Shown here: positions 38,001 to 45,576 of the stretch, piece after piece
Layout of the letters: each line of letters opens with the position of its first letter
Position numbering within the stretch: the first letter of the stretch is position 1
Assembly: GCF_001613545.1 (NCBI RefSeq)
Contig: NZ_BDCO01000003.1
Location: forward strand, 1-64,000
DNA: 64,000 bases
From: Terrimicrobium sacchariphilum
GTDB taxonomy: Bacteria; Verrucomicrobiota; Verrucomicrobiia; Chthoniobacterales; Terrimicrobiaceae
Direction of reading: 5' to 3'
Notes under the pieces: model-generated
Told to the model about the DNA's origin: nothing
Seen by the model: only the letters and a program-made list of their open reading frames with translations
Databases searched by the model: none
Position numbers and translations under genes: made by a program

Positions 38001-38518
38001 CTGAGTCCTGCCATGAGGCTGTCGAGGACGAAGCCGCCGCGCTTGTACGCGCTCTCATTGATCTCGACCCTGTCGGTCCCTATCACCTCTTCGGCTATGG
38101 TTACGGCGCTCTGCTCGCCTACGAAATGGCTCGCCAGCTTCGCGAGACGAACCGTCCCGTGCATTACCTTGCCCTAGCCGGCACGCCGCCGGAATTGCAG
38201 GGCGGCAAGGTCTGGCTGCGTTCGTTCACCCGCCTGTTCTCCGGTCAGGCTGCGCAGCGCGAAATTCCCGCCACGCCCGCAGGCGAGGCCCATCTCCGCG
38301 CTACCCGAGCCTATCGCCCGGCACCCCTTGACGGCCCCGCAGGCGTCATTCTCGGCTCCGACCAGGGTCGCGATGTGGAGAATGCCTGGCTTAATGCCAT
38401 TCCCGAGGGATTTGTCGAGCGTGTGACCAATCCGGTCGCCTCGCTCCTCGATGAACCTGGCGTAAAGCGCCTCGCTGTCATTCTGCGTGAGTGGGCCGTG
38501 CCTTCCGCTGAGGAATAG
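35087..38518 (+). CDS. Degenerate NRPS-like protein (condensation-like, adenylation-like, thioesterase-like)
   Basis: A 1,143-residue protein. Residues about 20-400 resemble a condensation-domain fold, but FPQCLLSEEEIY stands where HHxxxDG is expected. Residues about 420-880 follow the adenylation-domain plan (ALSYGDLLSHARSLASYL, then GSSIPLNFSAGTGAFLEVLLSALASG), yet the P-loop A3 motif (SGTTGxPKG) is replaced by LGTESDPAPRVAS, and the YRTGDL and GRxDxQ motifs are lost. A Pro/Ala-rich linker (about 882-920) comes where a carrier domain would be; there is no LGGxS site. The last ~230 residues resemble a type I thioesterase (LVHDAGGD), but its GxSxG reads GYGYG at 1003-1007, so the nucleophile Ser is Gly1005. 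All three activities look lost. A scaffold, binding or regulatory role is possible. ilvD is 25 bases upstream. Confidence 0.7.
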   Translation: MRDSSASAGLSTAVFLHKEAADPAVQNAQLSVSFGEKIEAGKIRDTWNSLLAAKALLRAGIYQTPEGCVLREAAAREMRWQHLDWTKDDREGIPVQWGALLASEAEMSFALEGAPLFRGVTIELPGGGTHLLLTFPQCLLSEEEIYRLLSEYLAAIDGHAPAHETEIPATSSGDASTDWWKEHAKAAPFTLALHPASDALRTPASVSHLYQRDDSRGLHNAASKLGVSLGTLIQGVAAIVIGRLGSAPDFTWLSNPPGVSHLLPTPVSLKGSQTFSDWITAFELDEQDRAAHAGVSLPGILPVLGRRLAEYPIAFRSLPASVSDRIQAAQPRWMNFDAKIMGRPLTPVSIDLHDGSRISLEVFYTADRWTSEQADRVLARLLSAIAGVLADPEIELGALTGALDTDTLPAVTCVPLPSAGKSFEERICDTAAKLSTELAVQGEGEAALSYGDLLSHARSLASYLKQENLAEGWVIAVCLVPTPWLPVALLGIALAGDTCVALDPEAAREWLADKAASCDAELVICDSRTASFFEGGSRRVLVIDQHWETIAAAPVFEKISHEPKTAYLLLGTESDPAPRVASIQPDFVGSVLKESIARWRLRPGSSIPLNFSAGTGAFLEVLLSALASGATILLPPTASVASSFAWNPTHLRLSLFQWRNLLAELRRGSVTLPESLRAVAIEADAVPADLFAEWLTFAGEEIATHIFWSPVSNAGLGIRSFVKGGSAATLPATGFPTPGLSVTFVDALGRDLPPHIEGEALIKLIDGDQEWKMPAWRDEHGAFYFLTESCAEAKIRQTLGVLDTVVAEVDSRRGAWVLRKSDALPANALEQINGVLSSARKIDFVQEVDLFPVTPVGELKVAALPTPARIAKPKQQAKPEPAPAPKASAAPRVPEARPAESSVAAESAPQPAPQPVRRDWEPLVLLSREPSTPNLILVHDAGGDPAVYDSLAATLRGDWTIYATAARGFHQPESCHEAVEDEAAALVRALIDLDPVGPYHLFGYGYGALLAYEMARQLRETNRPVHYLALAGTPPELQGGKVWLRSFTRLFSGQAAQREIPATPAGEAHLRATRAYRPAPLDGPAGVILGSDQGRDVENAWLNAIPEGFVERVTNPVASLLDEPGVKRLAVILREWAVPSAEE

Positions 38519-38526
38519 GCCGGCTT

Positions 38527-39267
38527 TTAGTAAATCACGCTCCTCGCCAGCAGGAGCCAGACCCGGCTGCGGGCGACTTTCACGCGCGGGGCGCCGGGAT
38601 TCTTCTCGATCAATTCGAGCGTCTCGCGCCCGAGCAGCAGCGGCAGCGCGCATGCCATGCGCAGGCGGCGAATCCGTAGCGCCTTCACGTATTTCTCCGC
38701 GCCGAGCAAGTGCCCCCGTGCCACCGCCAGCGCATGACTGATGGATTCTGGGCGGAGATAAACCCGCCCGAGAGACGAATCCGCCGCGCGGTCGCGCAGC
38801 ACGTTCACGTATTGCAGCCCTTTGCCAAATTGCACCCCCGCCTCCAGCATTTCCTCGTGCGGCAGACTGGCAAAGTGCGGCAGATGTTTCGTGCAAACGC
38901 GGGTCCAGAATTCTCCCACGCAGCCCGCCACGAGATAGGTGTAGCGATCGAGTTCCGCGGCGCTGAGCGGGGGCGCGCCGGGGGGGAAGCGGGAGCCGTC
39001 AAAGTCCTGCCCTTCCTGGATGGTCGCCCAGACCGAGGCGATTTCCTCACGGTCCTCGCTGGCCTTCAATGCCGCGCGAAGCTCGTCCTCTCTCGCGAGC
39101 AGTTCTCTCTCGGAATCGGAGGTCGCTCCATCTGCCTTGGTGTCCGAGAGCCGGGCGAGCAGATAGGCCAGTGCGATCGTGGGGCGTACGCGGGGAGGCA
39201 GCAGGCGCAGGGTAAGATAAAACGATCGCGAGACCTCGCGGAGCAGGCGCCAGTCGATCTCAGGCAT
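38527..39267 (-). CDS. Squalene/phytoene synthase family protein
   Basis: A protein of about 246 residues from the ATG at 39,267 (MPEIDWRLLREVSRSF). It has the two Asp-rich motifs of head-to-head prenyl synthases: DTKAD at 42-46 in the first, and NVLRDRAADSSLGRVYL in the second, which normally reads DxxxD...GRxYLP. SRSFYLTLRLLP matches the family start. Members join two prenyl diphosphates to squalene, phytoene or related products. It is about 30-50 residues shorter than usual. Its start overlaps the stop of the DUF362 gene by one base (TGATG), implying coupled translation. No other carotenoid or hopanoid gene is in the window, so the product cannot be named. Confidence 0.82.
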   Translation of the reverse strand: MPEIDWRLLREVSRSFYLTLRLLPPRVRPTIALAYLLARLSDTKADGATSDSERELLAREDELRAALKASEDREEIASVWATIQEGQDFDGSRFPPGAPPLSAAELDRYTYLVAGCVGEFWTRVCTKHLPHFASLPHEEMLEAGVQFGKGLQYVNVLRDRAADSSLGRVYLRPESISHALAVARGHLLGAEKYVKALRIRRLRMACALPLLLGRETLELIEKNPGAPRVKVARSRVWLLLARSVIY

Positions 39268-40319
39268 CACCGCAGGGCTTCCACTCCCACCCGGAGCAAC
39301 TCCGTGCGAGTCTCGGAGAACTGACCCAGCCCCAGTTGCGCTCCCGATTCGATCCAGGCGCATGCCGGCTTGATGGAAGGCAGCTTGCTGCCCTTGCGCA
39401 GTTCGTCAATCAGTCGCACTGCCGTGGCGTCGATTGCGATGACATCCGTGCTGGCAAAGATGGTGAAGTTGTTCACGGCAAAGTTCGGATTCGGCATCGG
39501 TCCGCCCGCATACTGGATCACGAGCGCATCCATCATTGTGAGCGCCACCTTGTCCTTTACCAGTTCATCGGCGTAAACCTCCGCGAGATACGATCCGCCG
39601 TCCATCGAGGCCTGACCAAACCGTCGCCAGTTATCGAGGTTGAAGACTGTCATATTGACGATCCCGCCATTGATTCCCGTCATGAAACTGTCAGTCATCG
39701 CCGGCACATTGATCACTTTCGTTACCGACTTGCTCAGTACCTTGGCAAAGAAGCTCCGGCTGCTGAGCTGGTCGCCGTTGGAGAGACGGTCGGAGATGCG
39801 CGAGCCGTCTCGTTTGCCAAACTGGCTGTCTCCCCAGATCAGCTTGCCCAGTACCGGCGCGCTCACCTGTGCGTCCTGGTCGTAGCCGTTCTGCGGATCG
39901 ATGCCCTGGAGGATGTAGAGTGGATTGTCCTTGCGAAATCCCGCCGCCAGCAGGTCATCGATATTGCGATCCCACACGATGATGTTGCGGGCCGGTACGC
40001 CGGATTCGATGAGTCCACGAGCGATGGCGTCGACCACCTCCGGATGTGTGCCGCTTGTCGCCTGTCCGCTGGCGGAAACCTTGATACCCACCACATCGGA
40101 TGGCGTGACGTACTTTGCCCAGGCCTGCGCTACCGTCGGCTTCTGGGCGAGATTGCAGATGAGAGAGTCCACCATGCGCTGGACCGTGCGTGGATTGGCC
40201 CGGTTTCCTTCTGAAAGTGCGGAGCCGTCGATCGCGTAGTAAACCTTCGATTTCGGGGGCGGGGGAGGCAGATCCGACTGGGCCATCGCCATTCCGCCGA
40301 CAATCCCTGCACAAAACAT
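39267..40319 (-). CDS. Secreted DUF362 domain protein
   Basis: A protein of about 350 residues. The ATG at 40,319 gives MFCAGIVGGMAMAQ as a short signal; an in-frame ATG at 40,391 would give a longer, basic signal but would overlap hemW. DUF362 features include DVVGIKVSASG, a GTHPEVVDAIARGL segment, ARNIIVWDRN, VINVPAMTDSFMTGINGGIVNM, and the C-terminal DVIAIDATAVRLID. Many DUF362 proteins carry a ferredoxin-like 4Fe-4S part; no CxxCxxC cluster is seen here. Function is unknown. It is translationally coupled to the squalene/phytoene-synthase-family gene. Confidence 0.75.
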   Translation of the reverse strand: MFCAGIVGGMAMAQSDLPPPPPKSKVYYAIDGSALSEGNRANPRTVQRMVDSLICNLAQKPTVAQAWAKYVTPSDVVGIKVSASGQATSGTHPEVVDAIARGLIESGVPARNIIVWDRNIDDLLAAGFRKDNPLYILQGIDPQNGYDQDAQVSAPVLGKLIWGDSQFGKRDGSRISDRLSNGDQLSSRSFFAKVLSKSVTKVINVPAMTDSFMTGINGGIVNMTVFNLDNWRRFGQASMDGGSYLAEVYADELVKDKVALTMMDALVIQYAGGPMPNPNFAVNNFTIFASTDVIAIDATAVRLIDELRKGSKLPSIKPACAWIESGAQLGLGQFSETRTELLRVGVEALR

Positions 40320-40360
40320 CCACGCGACTGCCCATTTTCTGCTACCGTGGCCCCTCAGCC

Positions 40361-41449
40361 ATGGTCGAACATCTCTACGCGCACATTCCATTCTGTCCGA
40401 AGGTGTGCCCGTATTGCAGTTTTTACAAGGAGGCAAGCGATCGGAATAAAACTCGCGCGTACCTCGATGCCATGCTCCGCGAGGCGGAACTCTGGGGCGA
40501 CCGGCTCCAGCCACGCACGATTTTCTTCGGCGGCGGCACTCCGACCGCCCTTTCCACCTCGCAACTCGACTACCTCATTTCCGGCCTGCGTGAGCGCATG
40601 GATTTCTCTCGACTGGAGGAGTTCACCATCGAGATGAATCCCGCCACCGTCTCGCTGGAGAAAGCCTCACGCCTCCGGGAACTGGGCGTCAACCGCGTCA
40701 GCATGGGAGTACAGAGCTGGGATCCCGGCCTGCTGGAAACCCTCGGCCGCGTGCACTCAAAAGATCAGGCTCTCCGTAGCTACGCCATTCTGCGTGAGGC
40801 AGGCTTCCGAAATATCAACCTCGACTTTATCTTTGGCATCCCCGGCCAGACCGTGGACCAGTGGGTTGATACCTTGCGCCAGACCATTGCACTTCAGCCA
40901 CAGCATATTTCATCTTATTGCCTTACCTATGAGGAGGATACGGAATATTTTCTCCGTCTGGGCCGTGGGGAGTTCTCCCAGGACCCTGAGGTCGATGCCG
41001 CCCTTTTCGAGCTTACGATGGAGACGCTGGAGGGTGCGGGTTATGCACAGTACGAGATTTCCAACTACGCCCGAGCAGGGCGTGAGTGCCGGCACAATCT
41101 TGCCTACTGGCTTGGCGCGGACTACATCGGCCTCGGCCCCAGCGCCTTTTCCACCTTCGGAGGGGAGCGCTGGAAAAATGTCAGTGATACTTCGGATTAT
41201 GTCGCTCGCGTGAATGCCGGGGTCACCCGGGCCGATTTTGTCGAGCCGGTCGATGCCGCCACCCGGCAGGCCGAGGTGGTCGCCTTTTCGCTCCGCACAA
41301 GTCGAGGTGTCGATGTGAGCCTCGTCCCCGAGGAAAAAACCAGCGAACTCGCTGCGCTCGGCTATCTCACACGTTGCGGCGATCGCTGGCTGCTCACACG
41401 CAAGGGACGCATGGTGGCCGATGAACTCGCTGGCCAGCTGATCGAGTAG
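40361..41449 (+). CDS. hemW: HemW-type radical SAM protein (haem chaperone)
   Basis: A 362-residue radical SAM protein from the ATG at 40,361. The 4Fe-4S motif is C12-X3-C16-X2-C19 (FCPKVCPYCSF). Further family marks are FFGGGTPTALS, the EMNPATV strand, NRVSMGVQSW, and NLDFIFGIPGQT. HemW proteins lack the extra N-terminal residues of the coproporphyrinogen III dehydrogenase HemN and bind haem, and the short N-terminus here favours HemW. It is often annotated as oxygen-independent coproporphyrinogen oxidase. It is divergent from the DUF362 gene and ends 2 bases from the convergent TPR gene. Confidence 0.88.
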   Translation: MVEHLYAHIPFCPKVCPYCSFYKEASDRNKTRAYLDAMLREAELWGDRLQPRTIFFGGGTPTALSTSQLDYLISGLRERMDFSRLEEFTIEMNPATVSLEKASRLRELGVNRVSMGVQSWDPGLLETLGRVHSKDQALRSYAILREAGFRNINLDFIFGIPGQTVDQWVDTLRQTIALQPQHISSYCLTYEEDTEYFLRLGRGEFSQDPEVDAALFELTMETLEGAGYAQYEISNYARAGRECRHNLAYWLGADYIGLGPSAFSTFGGERWKNVSDTSDYVARVNAGVTRADFVEPVDAATRQAEVVAFSLRTSRGVDVSLVPEEKTSELAALGYLTRCGDRWLLTRKGRMVADELAGQLIE

Positions 41450-41451
41450 GT

Positions 41452-41829
41452 TTACTGTTCCTGCTGCTGCTGCTGCGGTAGTGGGACATCGTCTTTGCGA
41501 ATCTTCCCGCCCCACGAGAGAATGCGCGCCTTCACGCCCGCCGACTCCGCTTCCTTGATCTGGTGGTTGCGGACGTAAAAGAGCGACAGGCTCGACCAGG
41601 CGAGCTGATCGTTGGGATTCAAATCGACCGCCTTCAGTCCGGCCTCGATCGCCTCGGGATACCGGCCGGACTTCATCAGAGCCATGCCGAGAGCGTGCCA
41701 CGCGTCGAAGTACGTGGCATCCATCTCGACGCAGTTCCGGTATTTCTCGATTGCGGCGTCGAGGTCCCCCAGGGCGATATCGCCCGTCGCATCCTCAAAC
41801 AACTCGACCGCCGCAGGGTCTGGGGTCAT
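41452..41829 (-). CDS. Small TPR protein
   Basis: A 125-residue protein made of about three tetratricopeptide repeats: AVELFEDATGDIALGDLDAAIEKY, FDAWHALGMALMKSGRYPEAIEAG, and QLAWSSLSLFYVRNHQIKEAE. The tail is Gln-rich (PLPQQQQQEQ). There is no signal peptide, so it is probably a cytoplasmic adaptor. It starts 5 bases after the stop of the PpiD-like gene in the same direction, suggesting cotranscription. The partner is unknown. Confidence 0.8.
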   Translation of the reverse strand: MTPDPAAVELFEDATGDIALGDLDAAIEKYRNCVEMDATYFDAWHALGMALMKSGRYPEAIEAGLKAVDLNPNDQLAWSSLSLFYVRNHQIKEAESAGVKARILSWGGKIRKDDVPLPQQQQQEQ

Positions 41830-41834
41830 GAGTG

Positions 41835-43331
41835 TTAGCGGGTGCGGCCGAGAGGTGTGATCTTGGCTGCCTCGCGGGCGTCATCCAGCCAGCTCAGGAA
41901 GAGCAGCTTGCGCTTGCCCTCGAGCAGATCGTTTTCCACAGAGACTCGCTGACTGGCTTGATCTGCGGCAGCGGCATCGGTCGGTGCGCGGGATTGGAGA
42001 TACAGGGCCACTCCGCCATCCGCCGTCGGGATGTAGTTCGTCAGCTGCGCCGGCTGGAGCAGGAGTGTCAGCTTCACCGCCTCGTATGGGATGTTCTGCT
42101 CGAGAAGCTTTTGCGGCTCGAGGCCGGTCAGCGTGTCGACCTTGAGGCCGAGAGCCAGGGCAGCTTCCGGGAGGGGTTTGCCTGCGGCAATGGCCTCGCG
42201 CAACTGAGCCACGGCTTTCTGGCCGTTTTCCGCCGCGAGACGCTCGGCCTTGATCAGTTTCAACCGTGCCTCCGCGATCGGGCGCACTTCGTCAACCGTC
42301 AATGCACGCTCCGGCGTGATCGTCTCCAGCTTCAGCACGAAGAATTTGTCACCGGCCTGCACCACGTCGCTCACCGGTGTTTTCTCGCTCAAAAGGAACG
42401 CCTGGGGTGCGATCTCGGGCAACTCCGTAATCGCCACCCCTTCCTTCGCGCGTCCCATTTTGTCAAATGCCGCCGAGGTTTGCACCGTCAGTCCCGCCTG
42501 TTGCGCTGCCGTGTCAAAACCGCCTATGGCCTTTTCTGCAAAGGCGGCGGCGGTGTCGGCGAGGTGTTGCATGGCCTCGACCTTCTTCCCGCTGTCGGTC
42601 TGGTTCGCCGCGTCGGCAGGGAGGGAGAATTCTACGAACTTCACCACCCGCGTCTCCGGGCTGGTCATCTTGTTGCGATTGAAGAACTCGGTGATTTCCT
42701 CCTGCGCGATTGCCGCGCTCGCCTCATTGGCAATGGCCGGGAAGCGTATCACCTGCACATCCACCTTCTGGAAGATCCGCAGGGCTTCGTCGACCTCTGC
42801 GGCACCCACTGTGGCGGGGGCGGAGATGAAGCTCTTGATCTTCTCCAGGCGCAGGCTGTCGCGCACCACCGTCTCGAGCTGGATCTCGGTGAAACCGCGC
42901 GGCCCGAGCTGCTCCTGCACAAATCTGGCGTATTTCTGGTAATCAAACTTTCCGTCCGTCTGGAAGACCGGCAGAGACTGTATGCGCTCTGCGATCTGCT
43001 CCGGCGTGGGTTCCACGCCCAGGAGGCCTGCCTGATGCTGCAGCACGAGCAGGTTGAAAATGAAATCCTCCACTGCGCGCTGTTCGTTCTGGGAAAGTCC
43101 CCCCAGCTCCGACAGCAGCTCAAACTGGCCGAGTGCTCGCGCGAGGGTGAAATTTTTCACTTCTCGATCAATATCGGTCTGCGTGTAGGTCTTTCCGTAA
43201 ATCTGCACCAGCCCGCTGGACTGGAACTGCTTCATATTGCCCGGGTCGTAAAGCCATGCGAAGGCCACGATTACGACGACGGTGATGATCAGGAAGAGCT
43301 TGCGCTGGTGGGTGCGGAGAGTCGTTAACAT
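41835..43331 (-). CDS. PpiD/SurA-like membrane-anchored foldase
   Basis: A 498-residue protein with an N-terminal membrane anchor at about 11-28 (LFLIITVVVIVAFAWLYD), followed by a SurA-N/PpiD-type helical chaperone region (NEQRAVEDFIFNLLVLQHQAGLLG, then TPEQIAERIQSLPVFQTDGKFDYQKYARFV). The FQxxGxFDxxxY pattern is typical of PpiD. A degenerate parvulin-like region follows around 240-350 (DVVQAGDKFFVLKLETITP). It should sit in the inner membrane facing the periplasm and assist folding of exported proteins. Divergent from the TPR gene of the second ExbB locus, with 58 bases between starts. Confidence 0.82.
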   Translation of the reverse strand: MLTTLRTHQRKLFLIITVVVIVAFAWLYDPGNMKQFQSSGLVQIYGKTYTQTDIDREVKNFTLARALGQFELLSELGGLSQNEQRAVEDFIFNLLVLQHQAGLLGVEPTPEQIAERIQSLPVFQTDGKFDYQKYARFVQEQLGPRGFTEIQLETVVRDSLRLEKIKSFISAPATVGAAEVDEALRIFQKVDVQVIRFPAIANEASAAIAQEEITEFFNRNKMTSPETRVVKFVEFSLPADAANQTDSGKKVEAMQHLADTAAAFAEKAIGGFDTAAQQAGLTVQTSAAFDKMGRAKEGVAITELPEIAPQAFLLSEKTPVSDVVQAGDKFFVLKLETITPERALTVDEVRPIAEARLKLIKAERLAAENGQKAVAQLREAIAAGKPLPEAALALGLKVDTLTGLEPQKLLEQNIPYEAVKLTLLLQPAQLTNYIPTADGGVALYLQSRAPTDAAAADQASQRVSVENDLLEGKRKLLFLSWLDDAREAAKITPLGRTR

Positions 43332-43389
43332 GAAAAAGGGCTGCGAAACTGTTGATTTGCGGGAGAGTTGTGATTAAAGCAGTTATCGG

Positions 43390-44136
43390 ATGAAAGCAAG
43401 TGCGTCCCCCCGTACATGGATAGTGTCTTTACTGGCCCTCGCGGCCTGCGGGTCTTTCGCATTCGCTCAGGATGCCGTTGTACAGAAGAATGGAGTCCGC
43501 AGCGAAGGCCAGATTTTAGGCGTCGCCGCCGGTAAGATCAAAATCAAGGTCGGCCCGGTCGAAACCTCCATTGCCCTCGATCAGGCTGCCTCCGTCACCA
43601 AGGAGGCTCCCAAGTCCTTCACCGAAGGCATCGCTGCCTGGGATTCAGGCAATGCCGCCCAGGCTCTGCCCCTGATCAAGTCGACAGTCGATACCTTCCG
43701 CGGATTGCCTACTCCCTGGGCGGAACGCGCCTCGGCCCTCCTTGGGGATATTTATCTGTCTCTCAACCAGGTGCCAGCCGCTGAGACCGCATTTGCCGAG
43801 TTTCAAAAAGCCTATCCTGGCTCAACCTCCCAGTCCGACATCGGCCTCGCGCACCTCGCAGTCGAGAAAAAGGATTTTGCCTCTGCCAAGGCCAAGCTTG
43901 AGCCGATTGTCGCCGAGGCCCAGGGCGTCGCGCTTGCCCCCGAGGGCAAAGGGGCCATGTATGGGAAGGCTTTCTTTTTGATGGGAGTGATCCGTGAGTC
44001 CGAGGGAGACCTTCCCGAGGCTCTTCGCGATTACCTGAGCACGGTGACCTTGTTCTATGAGGACCAGGCCGTTGTTGCCAAGGCACGCGAGCGCGCAGAT
44101 ATTCTCGTCAAAGAAAAGCAAGTGATAGTTCCCTAA
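43390..44136 (+). CDS. Secreted TPR-like protein upstream of ExbB
   Basis: A 248-residue protein with a signal peptide (TWIVSLLALAACGSFAFAQ). A short beta-rich domain at about 30-75 (VVQKNGVRSEGQILGVAAGKIKIKVG) is followed by TPR-like repeats at about 80-240 (GNAAQALPLIKSTVDTF, AETAFAEFQKAYPGS, ALRDYLSTVTLFYEDQ). This layout recalls YbgF/CpoB, the periplasmic TPR partner in Tol loci, but the sequence is not clearly that family. It is 30 bases ahead of the exbB gene and likely its operon mate. Confidence 0.72.
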   Translation: MKASASPRTWIVSLLALAACGSFAFAQDAVVQKNGVRSEGQILGVAAGKIKIKVGPVETSIALDQAASVTKEAPKSFTEGIAAWDSGNAAQALPLIKSTVDTFRGLPTPWAERASALLGDIYLSLNQVPAAETAFAEFQKAYPGSTSQSDIGLAHLAVEKKDFASAKAKLEPIVAEAQGVALAPEGKGAMYGKAFFLMGVIRESEGDLPEALRDYLSTVTLFYEDQAVVAKARERADILVKEKQVIVP

Positions 44137-44166
44137 CCGCCGTCTCTTCCGTTCGTGATTCCATCT

Positions 44167-45069
44167 ATGAAAAGTTCCCGTTCCCTGTTGCGTATCATTC
44201 TGCCCGCGCTCATTGCTCTCGCCACCGTGAGCGGAGCCCACGCGGCCGAGGGCGCACCAGCCGAGTCCCACAACATCATCCAGGTCATTCTCTCGGGTGG
44301 CCCGCTCATCGTCATGATCTGGCTCGCCATCCTTGGCACCTCGATCACGATGGTGACGTTCATCATCCAGCTATTCCTCGTCCTTCGCGATGAGCAGCTC
44401 GCTCCCGCCGCTCTCCTCGAGTCGCTCCGCGCTACGATCAGCGCTGGCAACTACCAGGAAGCCTGGGAAATCTGCCGCGCCAACAAGGCCTACATTGCCC
44501 TCGTTCTCGGCGGTGCTCTCGAGCGCCTCGGTCGTGGCAAGGATGCTGTTGAGACGGCTCTCATCGAGCACGGACTCCGCGAGGCCCAAGTCCTGAAGAC
44601 CAAAAACAGCTATCTCTCCGTTATCGGAGTTATCGCACCGATGATCGGACTGCTCGGTACGGTTATCGGAATGATGGGCGCGTTCGCCGTACTCGGTTCC
44701 TCGGGTGTGTCGGACCCGCGCCTCCTCGCCACCCGTATCGGTGAAGTGCTCATGGCTACCGCCAGCGGTCTCTTCATCGCTATCCCGGCCTTTATTTTCT
44801 ACTACTACTTCCGCAACCGCGCGACCATCGTCCTCGTTACCGCCGACGACAAGCTGAACCAGCTCATCGAGGATATCCCGTTCGACGAACTCGGCGGAGT
44901 CCGCATCGGTGAGAACTTCGAGGCAGGTGCCGGCGCTCCCGTCACCGGCGCTGGCCGCTCCCGCAAGGTTTCGGTCGCCCTCACCACGAATTGCCCCGTC
45001 TGCAACGGTGCCATCCAGCCCGGCCAGAATCCCTGCCCGCATTGCGGCGCCACTCTCGAGTGGGCCTGA
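44167..45069 (+). CDS. MotA/TolQ/ExbB proton channel with a C-terminal zinc ribbon
   Basis: A 300-residue protein from the ATG at 44,167 (a GTG at 44,155 is possible). A signal-like N-terminus (IILPALIALATVSGAHAAEG) is followed by TM1 at about 43-66, a cytoplasmic loop, then APMIGLLGTVIGMMGAFAV and LMATASGLFIAIPAFIFYYYF, the paired helices typical of ExbB/TolQ. The unusual part is the last ~25 residues: NCPVCNGAIQPGQNPCPHCGATL, a CxxC...CxxC zinc ribbon that would lie in the cytoplasm. Standard ExbB lacks it. The ribbon may recruit a cytoplasmic partner. Three exbD paralogues follow. Confidence 0.88.
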   Translation: MKSSRSLLRIILPALIALATVSGAHAAEGAPAESHNIIQVILSGGPLIVMIWLAILGTSITMVTFIIQLFLVLRDEQLAPAALLESLRATISAGNYQEAWEICRANKAYIALVLGGALERLGRGKDAVETALIEHGLREAQVLKTKNSYLSVIGVIAPMIGLLGTVIGMMGAFAVLGSSGVSDPRLLATRIGEVLMATASGLFIAIPAFIFYYYFRNRATIVLVTADDKLNQLIEDIPFDELGGVRIGENFEAGAGAPVTGAGRSRKVSVALTTNCPVCNGAIQPGQNPCPHCGATLEWA

Positions 45070-45078
45070 TAGCATCCG

Positions 45079-45558
45079 ATGTCAGAAGAGGCTCATAGGC
45101 GCGGCAAAAAGAAAGTCCGCAAAGCCGATCCCGAGGCCGATCCGGAGTTCCAGATCGCCCCGATGATCGATATTCTCCTCGTTCTCCTGGTGTTCTTTAT
45201 GTCCATCACCTCCACCGAGGTGCTGCAGTCGAACACCGACGTCGACCTCCCGGTCGCCAAGGAGGCCAAGGAGCCCAAACCGATCAAGGGCGGCCAGATG
45301 ATCGTCAACATCCTCTTCAGCCCCATCAACAACGCGACCACCTTCGAGGTAAACGAAAAGAACCCCTCGATGAATGAAATCGCGGCGATGCTCTCCAATG
45401 AAGTGAATCGCAACCCGCAGTACCGCGTGCTCGTCCGTGCCGACAAGCAGGTCAAGTACGAGGCGATCCGCTCTCTCCTGGAAGCTGTTGGTCGTGCAGG
45501 AGTGGGCAATGTCACTTTCTCGGTCGTCGACAAGGACGCCGGAAAACCCCAAGGATAA
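45079..45558 (+). CDS. ExbD/TolR family protein, first of three
   Basis: A 159-residue ExbD/TolR protein. The N-terminus is strongly charged (EEAHRRGKKKVRKADPEAD), followed by a membrane helix with the family Asp in IAPMIDILLVLLVFFM, and a periplasmic domain (RVLVRADKQVKYEAIRSLLEAV). It differs from the next two copies in having the long basic/acidic N-terminus and a longer periplasmic loop. It lies 9 bases after exbB and 18 bases before the second copy. Confidence 0.88.
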   Translation: MSEEAHRRGKKKVRKADPEADPEFQIAPMIDILLVLLVFFMSITSTEVLQSNTDVDLPVAKEAKEPKPIKGGQMIVNILFSPINNATTFEVNEKNPSMNEIAAMLSNEVNRNPQYRVLVRADKQVKYEAIRSLLEAVGRAGVGNVTFSVVDKDAGKPQG

Positions 45559-45576
45559 TCACGAGGTAATAAAACT

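Noticed and set aside
41832-43328. A 498-residue open frame on the plus strand antisense to the PpiD-like gene
   Set aside because: The opposite strand encodes a membrane anchor and chaperone motifs; this frame is a low-complexity Arg/His/Leu string with no family match.
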